DNA from: Zasmidium citrigriseum
Taxonomy: Eukaryota; Ascomycota; Dothideomycetes; Mycosphaerellales; Mycosphaerellaceae
Assembly (NCBI GenBank): GCA_002786025.1
Contig: NHNW01000085.1
Coordinates: 132,553-196,552 of the forward strand
Direction: 5' to 3'
Length of the DNA stretch: 64,000 bases
The notes under the pieces were generated by a model. The model was not told where the DNA came from. It did not search any database and saw only the letters and a program-made list of their open reading frames with translations. A program made the position numbers and the translations under genes. Shown piece by piece: positions 1 to 11,162 of this stretch; within the stretch, counting starts at the first letter, position 1, and each line of letters starts with the position of its first letter.

Positions 1-586
1 GTCTCCGCGGATGCAAGCTCTCGCGAAGCAGATATGCATATTCCATATTCTACTTGTAGGCAGCATGGTGTCGTCGCAGAGTCTCGAGAAATTGTTGGCG
101 AAGCATGCTGCCACAAGGTCTCCCCTTTCATAATCATCCTACAGCAATAGTCAATTACAAAGTAGGGAGTAAGAAGGATCTTTACACAGAGACTAGCCCT
201 ACCTCTACCTTCCACTTCCGGCCAAGCGTCGTTGCAAAGCTAGTAGTCGTGGGTGGCCTTATATGTAACAGGAGACGGTCTCGAGGAAGACGCAATAGGC
301 AACCCGCACTATTAGATACCAATCAGTCGTGCACACCTACGAATGTGGCGGACACAGATCTTTTCTGTCCAGCCGTCACTTACCGCGTTGCAGGTGTCTC
401 TCATGGATCAATCCTTTGATCGCAGCTTAAGGTAGATCATCGTCCAAGGAACCACGCAACAGCCCTGATATGAGGAAGGCCGACTCACTCAAGAACATTC
501 TCTATCGCATTACATGGAAACGAAAGTCGTCATGAGAAACAACACAAGTCGCGCAAAATGATCACCGATGGCCTCCCGGACTAGAG
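1..586. other. Intergenic, no gene supported
   Basis: Short open frames exist on the plus strand but none shows a recognisable domain, signal peptide or splice-linked continuation. It lies downstream of the minus-strand CorA-like gene, so part may be its 3' UTR. Confidence 0.5.
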
Positions 587-2683
587 TCAAGATAACAATC
601 GAGCGATATCCTTCCTCCAAAGCCACGCGAAGATCACCAATAGCGGTACAAAGAACATAAGCCAAAGGTAGATGGGCCATCTCCAGTCCGTCCCATCGAT
701 CAGTGTCACATTCATGCCAAAGATTCCAGTTGCCAGCGTCATGGGCAGGTAGACAGCCGCGACAGCTGTTAATAAAGTCGAACGTTGCGCCTGGGTTTTG
801 TTCAGCTCGGAGTCTTTCATTTGGATGCCGCCGATCATGAGGGTGAATGTCTCGGCAAAGTCTTTGTCTAGAGTTTCCAGCTCTTTGGAGAGTTGTTCGT
901 AGTCATCGAGAAGACTGTGTTGCTGTTCTCTTCCTATGTGAACTCCTGGTGGGTTGGAGTCGTCGGATTTCGACGAGTCTGGAGTCTTTGCGTCAACATC
1001 TATCCCGCTGTGAGGTCCTTGGCCGTTCTGCGACGTGCTGGAAGAACAAGTTGCAGCAGTTTGATCGTCAGCTGCCAAATTAGGAGCCTCGTCTTTCCCT
1101 TCATGGTTGGGTGCATCGGTAGGTCGCTGTCCTGCAGAACGAATCTGATTCTTTCTTTCCGTCTCCGCTTGATTGGCCCAATCCAAAGCCTCCTTCTCTC
1201 TCGCAAGCCTCCGGAGCACCGCAGGAATGTGACTTTGTAGTTGCTTGGTCAGGGTACGACATGCGCTCAACCGTCTCAAGTCGTCACCTTGCGGGTCGAT
1301 AGCTTTGCTCGCCAGCTTGGTTTTCTGGACGTGAAGAAACTCCATCGTCAGTCTCAAAGCCTCTAAATTGAGGAGCATGCAGATTCCTTGCGTGATCTTC
1401 GCTTTGACTCGGACGCTGCTCTCTTTTGCGCCAAGGACACGATCTGCAAGATCCAGTACATGACGCTGGCCAGGCTGGCCGAGCCACGTCCTCATCAGGT
1501 TCCTCAAATCCATTTGACGATAGCCCTTGGTATGAACGTCGCCAGCATTGGACATGAGGTACGGAGCAGCTGCGCAATGCTCGCTCCCGCGTGGTGATTC
1601 CTGCCGAGATAACAACTCGAGGCTTTTTTCAAATGGCCGGAGAAAATACGGCACGGAGCGATAAAACCATCTTTTGGGCTCGTCAGGGAGCAAAGCGGAC
1701 CATCTATCGTTTTCGGTTTCCGCTGTTGGCATGCGAAATTCTTGTCGCGGCACCTGTGGAACGAGCGGGATAAGGCCGAATATGACTCCGATCAAGAACA
1801 TCATAAGGGAGGAGAAGCTGGGGCGCGGCGGGTGTTTCGATCTACCGCTATTCTCAAGTACCAGCCAGCGATAGCCAGCGTCGTGAGGTTTGATCCCAGA
1901 TCCAGTAGGCTGAATCGAATAGAAGGAGACGAGAGCTAGCGGCCTCACAGAGCGAGTCTTGTTGGCTACGAGAACCCTAGGCATCTCAGCTGGCCTAGTG
2001 ACCCATGGCGACTGACGTGGAGTGTCGATGGCGAAGTTGATCAATGGGTCGGGCCCATGCAGAGAGACTCCGAGATGCAGATACCTGCCGTGCCCGGGTT
2101 TCAAGGCCAAATCATAATCCAAAGGTGGAGTGAGTAAGATGTGTTCCGCGAAAAATCGCGGCTCTATGGCCAGACTCCGTCCGTAGCCCACGATAGATGA
2201 TAGAGCGGGACCCTCCAGAAAGCGATATAGAGTGGGTGTCGGTGAAAACGTAACTTCGCCCACATCCCCGTTCGTGGCGTGCAGGTCCAGGGGCTCGGAG
2301 GGCAAGTCCATGTCGTCAGATGTGTCTGCCTGTCTTCGAGATGTATCATGAAACAAATAATGAAGATCTCGCTCTTCCAGAGTCCAGTAGTGCTCGAGAA
2401 ATTTCCTCCAGATGCAGTCATCACGAGTCTGAGCGTTAATAGTAGATGTTCTGATCATCGCAACCACCCAATTCTTAACGTCATTTAGGTAGGCCAGATC
2501 CGGGTCGGGTGTTGCAGGCCGCCGCGGACTGCCCACATGAGGAGCATGCGGTTCTGTGGCGCACGCTCTGCCTTCTTCGAGAACCGAATCTTGAATTTCG
2601 CTCATGACCATCGGACGACCTGGTGCGGTTGTTGAACGAATCTCTTGAGACTCAGAAGTATCTGAAGGGAATGAGGCTCTCAT
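587..2683 (-). CDS. CorA-like Mg2+ transporter family protein
   Basis: Single-exon frame of 698 residues. The C-terminus carries the CorA signature: a first membrane helix ending in GMN (about residues 656-658), a short loop rich in D and W, and a second helix followed by a basic tail. In the CorA family the GMN loop forms the pore mouth of a pentameric divalent cation channel. The long N-terminal part is hydrophilic with acidic and basic stretches, and residues 520-610 are charged and probably coiled, as expected for the cytosolic funnel. An extra hydrophobic patch near residue 300 (SSLMMFLIGVIFGLIPLVPQ) is unusual for CorA; it could be a real helix or an unspliced stretch. Fungal CorA-like proteins are numerous and many have no proven Mg2+ transport, so the substrate is inferred. 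The first ATG of the frame was taken as start; upstream exons are not excluded. Confidence 0.8.
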   Translation of the reverse strand: MRASFPSDTSESQEIRSTTAPGRPMVMSEIQDSVLEEGRACATEPHAPHVGSPRRPATPDPDLAYLNDVKNWVVAMIRTSTINAQTRDDCIWRKFLEHYWTLEERDLHYLFHDTSRRQADTSDDMDLPSEPLDLHATNGDVGEVTFSPTPTLYRFLEGPALSSIVGYGRSLAIEPRFFAEHILLTPPLDYDLALKPGHGRYLHLGVSLHGPDPLINFAIDTPRQSPWVTRPAEMPRVLVANKTRSVRPLALVSFYSIQPTGSGIKPHDAGYRWLVLENSGRSKHPPRPSFSSLMMFLIGVIFGLIPLVPQVPRQEFRMPTAETENDRWSALLPDEPKRWFYRSVPYFLRPFEKSLELLSRQESPRGSEHCAAAPYLMSNAGDVHTKGYRQMDLRNLMRTWLGQPGQRHVLDLADRVLGAKESSVRVKAKITQGICMLLNLEALRLTMEFLHVQKTKLASKAIDPQGDDLRRLSACRTLTKQLQSHIPAVLRRLAREKEALDWANQAETERKNQIRSAGQRPTDAPNHEGKDEAPNLAADDQTAATCSSSTSQNGQGPHSGIDVDAKTPDSSKSDDSNPPGVHIGREQQHSLLDDYEQLSKELETLDKDFAETFTLMIGGIQMKDSELNKTQAQRSTLLTAVAAVYLPMTLATGIFGMNVTLIDGTDWRWPIYLWLMFFVPLLVIFAWLWRKDIARLLS

Positions 2684-4292
2684 GTAGAGCTCTCCAAGGA
2701 GTGGAACAATGTCAAACAGTGGAGGCAGTGCAAGTAGGACAGTCTCACATCAGCAGCGGTAAGTTGCTTTGGCAGTGGCAGATGCGCTCGCCAGCCTTGC
2801 CTCTGATGTAGACGATGGAAGCGCAAAAAGCCCATTTGTGCCTCTTCAAATGTTCAAATGTTGGAATTAGTTCATAGCAGGATATACGTGCGACTCGTCT
2901 TGTTGCCACTTTCCGGCTGCTCATACATTGCACGTCTGCATCGAGTGTGGTGTGCATGTCGCGGCAAATGATAAGACAGAGCGTGGGAATATCCTGTTGG
3001 TTGGATTGATGAAAAAAGGATTCATCAGGTAGGAGGTCCAACCATTAAACGCTCAGCCGGTCCGTGCCATGTATCCGTTGCTCCAGCCGCCGGTGGCGGC
3101 AGGGCGGGCGGCTGGAACCCACGGATAACCGCTCGCAAAGGCTATATCAAAGCTCTTGACTAGTCTTGAGGGACATGAGGCCGAAGCCTTCATATATGCG
3201 GCGTCGGTTGTGCTGGCGACACAGTTTGCATTGTTGGAGGACGTGAAGGCACTCGCAGAGGGATATACTAATGCATTCCGGTAGGCGGACGAAGCGAGGC
3301 GCGCCGGCGGCAGGCGAAGAAGCAGCGGCTCGAGATTCGTCGGTTGCAGCAATGTAATAAATGGCTTTCAAGGTCGCGTAGTCAGGTGATCTGGTGTTCA
3401 CGGCGGCGCATCGGTACGAAGGAAGGAATCATGTCGAGATCAATTGGCTTGTTAGCAGAGCGCAGAGTAGGCGTGGTTGTTGTCGTCATCTACCTCCCAA
3501 GTCAGACCCACGCAAGTTGAGGAAATGGTGGGTAGTGCGGTAGCTTCCTTGTGTAGTGGTGTATTGGTGTAATGGCACTATGAAGCACTCGACAGCCTTG
3601 AAGAATCAACGATCTCATCTCGCAAATGAGGAAGAGGTGAGATCTTGCAAGAAGTCCAAGTGTTGTCCTTCTCGAACAAGCTGGAGTCTTGATGATGAAG
3701 CATCGTCTCTGTTAGTGCCAGCAATCAGAGGACCACAGGCGAGAGTTGTGAATTGCGTCCTATTCGCTTTCAGGGTGAAGGTCAAGTCGTTCAGTCCCCA
3801 ATCCTTGGCAGTGTCATGGGACATGATCCTGTACTTCGTTATAGCTTGAATTCAGACTTAGGGTTGTTGAATCGGGAAATCCGTGTGCAAGCACCAAGAG
3901 GTGTTGCGTCTAACCCTTGTCGACTCCACAGCCTGGCCGGTGAACTTAGGGTGTGGGCACGGACGGCCGAAGTATAGCCTCGCATGGACATAGTCAAAAA
4001 GTGTTGGCTTCGTCCTGTATAGTGCTTTAGGCTCGTAGACGGTGAATCCTTTCGTAAACGATGGAGTAGGAACCTTGCTAAAGCGGAGAAGTTTCAAGGC
4101 GATCGTGTGTTGTTTGCCAAGATGTCGATATGAGCAGCTCGTACAGGGACTTGGCTGGTAGGCGGAGGAGTAGAGCGTCGAGAGATGGAAAGGCATATAA
4201 GGAGACTGCAAAGAGGCGTGGTAGGTTTTCGTTCAAGCACCTTGAAGCATCAGCAAGGAACTCCCGTTGAAGCAGACCACCTTACCGCCACA
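2684..4292. other. Intergenic, 1.6 kb without a supported gene
   Basis: Holds several frames under 120 codons on both strands. The minus-strand ones at 3053-3401 are alanine- and serine-rich in one frame and cysteine-containing in another, but no start with a signal peptide or matching splice pair was found. The last few hundred bases are presumably the promoter of the small secreted protein gene. Confidence 0.45.
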
Positions 4293-4766
4293 ATGCAGTT
4301 CGCCAAAGCACTCTCCATCTTGGCCGCCCTCGCTGTAGGAGCCTCCGCAAACACCTGCGACGTCTGCAAGGACGGTGCCAACGTCGTACGAACTTTTTTT
4401 CTCCATGCCTTGCCGCGTTGATACTGACCAGCCCTCCCAGGGCCACATCAAGGTCACCGCAACCGGTGTTGACGACATTCCCGCCCGCTGTGGTGGTCTC
4501 TGGGACAGTAAGCTTTAAGCAAACAACCAACATACAAAGACCATCGCTGACAGTCTTCTCTTTCGACAGACCTCAAGCGCTTCGCAGACTGCGCGACGCC
4601 ATCTGCCACTTCCTGCGGTGGGTCGAACGGCAACTTGGAGTGGAAGTTCGCTGCGAGTGCTTTCTGCAACCCTGGCATGATTGAGAGCACGTGGTATGAG
4701 GCGACGAAGAACGACTTTGGAAACATTGTCTGCCAGAGTCGCAGTGAGACGTACCTTTGCAATTAG
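4293..4766 (+). CDS. Small secreted cysteine-rich protein (candidate effector)
   Basis: Three exons: 4293-4385, 4441-4507 and 4570-4766, with introns of 55 and 62 bases that begin GTACG/GTAAG and end CAG. The spliced product is 118 residues. It starts MQFAKALSIL, a typical fungal signal peptide, with likely cleavage after ASA near residue 19. The mature part has eight cysteines, beginning with a CDVC pair and ending in YLCN, an even number compatible with four disulfides. No known domain is recognised. Signal peptide, small size and paired cysteines fit the class of fungal secreted proteins that includes candidate effectors, but a host-interaction role is only inferred. The ATG context (CACAATGC) is good and the frame closes cleanly at TAG. 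Confidence 0.75.
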
Positions 4767-6145
4767 GGAGTGGGTTGGGTGTGAGGAAACTCAGCTTGAA
4801 AGCTTCCGAGGGAAGATGGTTGGTGGCAGCAGACCTTATGTATCGCAGACGGGTCAAGGAGTCCAGAACAATGTACCTGCCGTGAGGAATGTCAGAAGTC
4901 CAGACAGTCTCGTCGTGCCTTCCCCCACAATCAACATGGTCAATCTTGCAGTAGTCGTGTCTTTCCTTGGCCTTGAGCTTTCCCGGACAGCTGGAGACCA
5001 TGTAGTCGTCCGTCCAGCTACTCGTGCTCTCGGTGTTCCGATCAAAGTGGAAGATCTGCCCATTTATCTCCAAGTTTGCCGATGACGCCTGAACAGTCCA
5101 GCAGGTCATTCAAGAGCTGTGAAACGTAGGTTCGCTCGGAGAGAGCTGATCGTCCAGTTTGAGTGGAAGAAGAAGGCTGAGGAAGGGTAGATCACATCAG
5201 CCTAAGAAGGCAAAAAGATAGCCAGACGCGAGAGATCGTCTCCGGGGCGCACGCTCAGGCACTGTGCCTAGAGCATCGTTGGAACGGCTGACGCTGTAGC
5301 TCTCTAAGGTTGTGTTCAAGTCAACCGGTCGGAGGATTCGACCCGGTGTCATGGAGTTGCTGGCGTAAAGTTCTGAGAGGCGCTGGCAGTGACCAGCCGC
5401 ATCGCAGAGCCTCGCGGATGTGGTGTGGATGTGATTTGAGGATGGACGGCGAATGAGGATGTCGAACTGCTTGTATTGGACGGGGAAAGACGTGAAGAAA
5501 GAAGTGCAGTGCTTTCCTAAGCGCCAACGCCTCCACACAAGCTGGCGACAGGGATTAGGCTTTGAGCAGCACGGCACCAAGGTGAAAGCTCCTTTCGCCG
5601 CACACTGCTGCATCTGCATCTCACACGCCTCGGTCGTACAGCCTGCCACCACCGCCAACATCACCATAGCGGGACCCAGCTGTTTTGGGAGACATCTCGT
5701 CTTTGTCTTTGTCGCTGCCGAGCCACTTCCCCAAACATTGCCGGCGACGTCGAGAAAGGATCTCGGCACGCCGTCACCCACGCGCCGGCCCGCTCTGCCC
5801 AACACCCACCACCTCCAATCACCGCCTCAAGCGTCTGGAGCGGCGAGGGACGAGCTCCATCTGAGCCTGGCGGGCGACACAGACGACCGCATCCATCCCC
5901 AATCGCTCTCAACCCTACCTCATCTTCACCATCGAGACGCCCACTGCGACCGCGCTGCGCCCGTGGCGACACAATACCAACAATCCCCGACCGACGCCGA
6001 AGAGGCGGTATAGAAACGACCCCGGGCCACCACACGTGAGGATACGCCGCCGAGTGAGGGTCCAGCTTGGCCATTGCTACTCGCGCGGAGCACGATCTCG
6101 GTGCGCGCATTGCTGTGAAGATAGCAAGTGGAAGAGGTAGCAAAG
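4767..6145. other. Intergenic with uncertain minus-strand coding signal
   Basis: On the minus strand about 4790-5109 reads as a protein-like stretch with balanced composition (for example NGQIFHFDRN and HDYCKIDHVD), and 5197-5690 is another open frame with a hydrophobic start. Splicing between them was not resolved and the first stretch runs into the antisense of the neighbouring gene, so no gene is called. The part from about 5800 is probably the promoter and 5' leader of the Rac gene. Confidence 0.3.
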
Positions 6146-7012
6146 ATGGCGCAACCAGCGACAACGAGCTTGAAGGTGGGCGGCAAGAAGCTCCACCACG
6201 ACGTGTGAATGCGGTACTGATAGCATATACAGTGCGTTGTGACAGGTGACGGTGCAGTCGGCAAAGTATGTGCGATGATAGCATGCGCGACGCATGAGAT
6301 GGCTGACGTGAAAGCAGACATGTCTTCTGATATCCTATACTACCAATGCCTTCCCCGGCGAATACATCCCCACAGTGTAAGTATACGCTGAAGAGAGCTT
6401 CACTTGCAAGCTCAACTGATGAACCTCAAGCTTCGACAACTACTCAGCGAGCGTCATGGTCGAGCAGAGGCCCGTAAGCTTGGGACTATGGGACACGGCA
6501 GGACAAGAAGACTACGATCGACTGCGGCCACTATCATACCCCCAAACCGACGTCTTCCTCATCTGCTTCTCCGTCGTCAGCCCTTCGTCATTTGACAACG
6601 TCAAAGCCAAGGTATGGCATTCGCCCTCCCGAACAAAGAGCTTGCAGCTGCTAATGCGGCATCTCAGTGGTACCCCGAAATCGAGCACCACGCGCCCGGT
6701 GTACCCATCATACTCGTAGGCACCAAGCTCGATCTCAGAGACGACCCCCAAGTACGCGAACAACTGCGAATACACAAGATGGCGCCGATTCAGTACGAGC
6801 AAGCCGTGCAGCTGGCCAAGGAAATTAAGGCAGTGAAATACGTAGAATGTTCCGCCCTGACACAGCGGAATTTGAAGAGCGTGTTTGACGAGGCAATCAA
6901 GTTAGAACACACAGCGCCTGTGTGATACACAGAAGCTAATACGTTCCGCAGAGCCGTCATCAGTCCACGACCGACACAGAAGGCGAAGAAGTCGAAATGC
7001 TCGATTCTATGA
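6146..7012 (+). CDS. rac1: Rac-type Rho-family small GTPase
   Basis: Six exons: 6146-6175, 6233-6265, 6318-6376, 6431-6611, 6668-6900 and 6952-7012, joined in frame to 198 residues. The product carries every Rho-family element: P-loop GDGAVGKT split by intron 2, switch I PTVFDNY, switch [26 protein letters not shown] for guanine binding, CSAL, and a polybasic tail KAKKSK ending in the prenylation box CSIL. The sequence around [20 protein letters not shown] and [10 protein letters not shown] matches Rac rather than Cdc42 or Rho1. Fungal Rac controls polarised growth, the actin cytoskeleton and NADPH oxidase activation at the plasma membrane, switching between GTP and GDP forms. The many tiny 5' exons are typical of Rho genes in filamentous fungi. 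No catalytic residue is missing. Confidence 0.96.
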
Positions 7013-7861
7013 GAGATTCCCCCACACGTACCACAATCACACATCAGCCTGGCATTTCGACAGCACCTCTCGCTGGCTTCTCTATACCAATCGTTCGGCT
7101 TAAGAGGAAGAAAGACAGAAAGCCACGCAATTCAATGGACCCGATTTCATTTTCAATCATTCTCCTTATTATCCCGCACAGCAGAAAGGGGCACCCAGCG
7201 GAAAACGGATAGACCACTACAGATCGCGAGACTCACAATGTGTTTTACCCATCCATTCTGCCTTTTCGTCGGCGATGGATGAGAGGGGGAAAGAGAGCAA
7301 TTGGCAGTCAAAGTCTTCACAACGGCGTCATAACAGGAGGGAGTCTTGAGTAAACTTTTGGTGTTTCCTCTGTTAGTTCAGGAGCTTTATGTCTTGTTTG
7401 GGGGAGACTACTACCGAGACAAGGGTGTTGGAGGAGCTGCTTTTGATACCATTGACAACTATGCGGCTCCATCTCGCTTGTCTCCAGCTCGTTCTGCTGC
7501 AATCGGGTAGCTACTTGGAGCTTGAGGCCCCATTTTCTGTAGATAATGCAGTGGTTATTGCTAAAGCTTGGGTGGTGCTGACTGTTTCGTTCGTTAGTTG
7601 GAGTCTTGAACGAGGAGAGTCAGAGATGGACTTCTGCAAGATCAGAAGCTCGTTGTCAGCACGACTTATCAAATGTGTTCCGTCAAACAGCGAGCAATAA
7701 GTGAGAGCGTATCGACACTTGCATGTGCTCAAATAGACTTCCGCACCCGCCTTCCGACCAATCCCCGCCTAGCGTAATAAGCCGAACCTCCGACGTCTGG
7801 ACTTTGCCATCCATCGACATCACCACATCTCTTCTTCCCACAACACAAACCTCATCTCAAG
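7013..7861. other. Intergenic between Rac and MIX17-like genes
   Basis: About 850 bases containing the 3' UTR of the Rac gene and the promoter of the next gene. The open frames here lack domains and codon continuity. Nothing else was recognised. Confidence 0.5.
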
Positions 7862-8382
7862 ATGCCTCGCCAGTCTCGTGGTCCCGCCCCAGCGCCCCGC
7901 CGCCCAACGCCCGCGGCACCACCGCGCCCAGCACCACAGCAACAGCAGACCCGTCCAGCTTCCACCGCCGCCCATCCACCACAGCAACAGCAAGCTCCTC
8001 CGCCACAGCAAGCGGCAGGAAGCCAGGGACCGGGTCTGTTTGGTCAGATGGCGAGTACGGCTGCGTAAGTTCCCACCCCTTCCAAACCCCTCTCCCCCAT
8101 CTAACTCTCCACAGCGGCGTCGCAGTCGGCTCCTCAATCGGCCACGCAATAGGCGGTTTCTTCGGCGGCGGCTCCTCCGCCCCCGCCGAGCAACAAGCTG
8201 CACCTGTGGACCAGCAGCAACAATCCTACGCCAACATGTCCAACAACACCGCGCCCTCCGTCTGCGCCAGCCAGGTCCAAGATTTCCGCAAGTGCATGGA
8301 TGAGAACAGCGGCAGTCTGACGATTTGTGGCTGGTATTTGGATCAGTTGAAGGCTTGTCAGAGTGCGGCTAGTCAGTATTAG
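7862..8382 (+). CDS. MIX17-like twin CX9C mitochondrial protein (CHCHD2/10 family)
   Basis: Two exons, 7862-8064 and 8115-8382, joined across a 50-base intron (GTAAGT...ACAG) to 156 residues. The N-terminal 65 residues are arginine-, proline- and glutamine-rich (MPRQSRGPAPAPRRP), as in this family. A short hydrophobic glycine-rich segment (GVAVGSSIGHAIGGFFGGGS) follows. The C-terminal CHCH domain has two exact CX9C motifs: C-ASQVQDFRK-C and C-GWYLDQLKA-C. Members are imported into the mitochondrial intermembrane space by the Mia40 disulfide relay; yeast Mix17 and human CHCHD2/CHCHD10 have roles in respiration and cristae organisation. The intron falls at the border between the low-complexity part and the conserved core. 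Function beyond mitochondrial localisation is inferred from the family. Confidence 0.92.
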
Positions 8383-8935
8383 ATGATTGGGGGGTTGGTG
8401 TTTGCGTAAGAAGGGGATACGGAGAAGGGCATAAAAGATGAAATGGCTTCGAGGAGCTAGAGTAGAGCCCGAGGCATTGTACAGCATCTCTCCTCCTACA
8501 AAATGAAAGAATACATACTCCTGCTCCCAAGCCACTTCGCAAGTCACAACCATCGAGAAAACTGAGTTTGAGATGGAGAAGAGAAGCTATAAGAAACAAA
8601 TCCATGATACAGACAATCTATCTCACGCTATCACTCTCTCGCAAAACAGCAAAAAGAGGATTCAGGGGGTATATCTACAATTCCAAAGCACAGAAAACCG
8701 CATTCTCAATAACAGAAAAGCAAAAGCCAATCATCGAATCTCTGCCGTCCCAATCAAAACATTCAGTACTCGCGCAAAACACGCTGCGGCTTCGCTCGCT
8801 CGCTCGTTCGGATCGCTAGTCGTCGTAGGTTTGTTGCTTTTCATTCCAGGTCGGCGTTTCCTCTCTCCTTGCTTGATTACTCCAACTCATTGTTGGCGTA
8901 AAAGCTGCTCCATAGTCTTGAATCTCGCCCATCGT
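8383..8935. other. Convergent intergenic region
   Basis: Tail-to-tail spacer between the MIX17-like gene and the septin gene. It is relatively A-rich in 8570-8760 and probably holds the two 3' UTRs. No gene was recognised. Confidence 0.5.
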
Positions 8936-11162
8936 TCAATACCTCACACTCCCACCCGAGAACTCCCTCTTGCCATTCTCGCCCCCATGCATTCCCACAC
9001 TCGTCGCCGCGGTCGTATGGCTGGTCGTGCTCACACTCCTCGGCACAGACGCACCCAACGTACTCGCGCTGGGAGGTGAGAACTGCCTGCCATTCTGACT
9101 CGTCATGCGTCCCTCTCTCGGCACAGCAGCCACCGGAGTCACACCTCCCTTGACCCTCTGCCTCGCGCCGGGCAAGTTCTTCAAGCGGGAAGTGCGCCAG
9201 TTCTCGTACCACTTTGTACGGCTGAGTTCGCGGAGATCGCTGCGCCATTCGGAGAAGATGCTGTCGCGGAGACGGCCAAAGTCGCAATGGTCAGGGTCGT
9301 AGGGATCTGCGAAGCCCCAGGGGAAGCGGCGGCCGACCTTTTCGTTTTTCTTCGATCTCGGGGCGTAGGGTGGTAGGTCGTAGATGTCCGGGGAGAGGAT
9401 TGACATGGGAAGGTAGGGTGGTTCGCCGTCGTCGGCGGGGGCGGTGGCGAGGGCGGAAAGAGACGATTGGCGTTTGTGGGCTTTGCGAGTCTTTGGCACG
9501 GGAAGTTCGTCGCCTTCGTCGCTGTCCTCCTCTTCGTCGTTGGCTTCTGCGTCCTCGTCCTCCTCGTCGTCTTCAGCATCATCCTCCAATTCCAGTGCTT
9601 CCAGTGGATCCAGCTTAGCAACTCTCAGCGCCTCCCAGACTGCACGTTTCAAGAACGCCATGTGGCCAACGGTCAGGGTGTCGGCTTTCGAAATGACCGG
9701 AATGACAGTCGTCTTGCCCCAAAGAGCCCGCATGACCTGCAAATCGAGATCATCATCCAGGCTGCCAGTATGCGAGCCATTCTTCTGGAACGCAGCCGAG
9801 TCGTTGATCGTGGAGTCCAAGCGAACCGGATCCAAGATCAGGAAGACGCAATGGATATGGGTATCCTTCACACCCGGACTGCGCATCACCTTCTGTTCCT
9901 CAACGAATGTGTCCTCGAACTTGGCCTCAACGAATGCTGTCATCTCTCGCAGCTGCAGATCGACAATGTTCTTCTCCAGGCCCGTCGAATCCCACAACGT
10001 CAGTCCAACTCGTTCAGCATCGATCTCGGTCTCGAGGTAGTGCGAAGTGAAGGACGATCGATTGCCGGCGATTTGCTGCTCGGGCTGATGATCGGAACCC
10101 TTCTTGTGGGAAGGCAAAGCGAGCGAATGTCGAAGGAACGAAATGAACGAGCTCTTGCCGCTGTTTTTGGCTCCAATGACTAGGACGCTGTGGAAGAAGT
10201 CAGCACTGAAGCGCGAATGGGGGAGAATGTCTGCCATACTTAAAAGGCGTTGGGTCCTTCCTTCTGCGCACCCTCCTTGGACTATTGATGGAGTTAACAT
10301 TCGCTGTGCTCGAAGCATAAGAATATCGGCCTCGGTTGGTCATGCTCTCGGTGCGGTCAGCAACAACATACTCTCCATTGGTCTTGGGCGCCGCTCGTGC
10401 ATCACCGGGTGGTGAGGTCGAGTCTCGAGGGATGCCATTGGCGCCGCGCGCGGCGTAGGCGGGTGACGAGGAGCTGTTCATGTTGCTGGAGGGCGCCATG
10501 GCGGAGGGGCGGCTGAAGTTGGTGGCGGGTTGCGAATGAGTGTAGGCGTGGTTGAAGATGGCGACACTGTCTGGACGTGCGTCCTCTCCTCCAAAGGTCG
10601 CAATGCCAGGTAGTGGATTGAGCGAGGGCAGGTGTGGAGGCTCTTTGGATAGGGAAGCTTCGCGGCGGGCCTGCTCGGCCTGTTGCAGCTGCTTCGCCTT
10701 GCTTGACTTGCGCAACATGGTGAAGGAGTGAGAGGAGCTGTTACTGCCTTGACGCTGTTTTCGAAGGACGGCTTGTTGGTCTTTCCTGGCCGCGGCGTCG
10801 GCGTGCGCTTGCGAGATGCGGGTGTTCGGAAGGGGCGGAGGGGTGAGATCGGTGGTGTAGGCGTTGTCGTTTGCGTCGCTGGACTTGCTGCTGCTCCTCT
10901 TCAGCAAACTCGAGAAGCTGGAACCTCTGCGCCGCCCGCCCCGTTGTGATTGATTGTCGAGTGACGTCCGCTCGTCACTGCCGTTGGCGCCTCTATCTCG
11001 CGGGGAAGCTGCGCCTCGATAACTTGACCCCTCCGCGACAGTCGAGAACGAGTGATGGTGGGCGACGGAAGAAGAGTGAACGGCTGGAGGTGAGCGATGC
11101 GGGATGCCGTAGTCAACATCTTCCCTGAGCCGGTCGGCGCCTGTGTACCCTGCTGCCGCCAT
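8936..11162 (-). CDS. Septin, divergent AspE-like type
   Basis: Two exons on the minus strand, 11162-10240 and 10187-8936, separated by a 52-base intron (GTATGG...CACAG). The splice rebuilds the start of the GTPase fold, PFNVLVIGAKNSGKSSF. The product has 724 residues. Residues 1-300 are a disordered Ser/Arg-rich extension. The G domain has the P-loop GAKNSGKS, G3 as DSTG, and G4 as SKAD. An acidic insert (about 30 D/E, near residue 540) follows, then the septin unique element DHCDFGRLRDSIFSEWRSDL and WYENWRTSRL. Septins polymerise into filaments at septa and the hyphal cortex. The long N-terminus and acidic insert match the filamentous-fungus-specific AspE class rather than the core CDC3/10/11/12 types. 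DSTG in place of DxxG with T is a modest deviation, and GTP hydrolysis is not certain. Both open frames belong to one gene. Confidence 0.88.

Noticed and set aside
9444..10183. Plus-strand frames of about 200-240 codons
   Set aside because: They are antisense to the septin exon; the acidic run in the septin creates serine-rich shadow frames.
10200..10318. Two separate genes for the septin N-terminus and GTPase domain
   Set aside because: A GTATGG...CACAG intron joins both frames and restores PFNVLVIGAKNSGKSS; one gene explains all.
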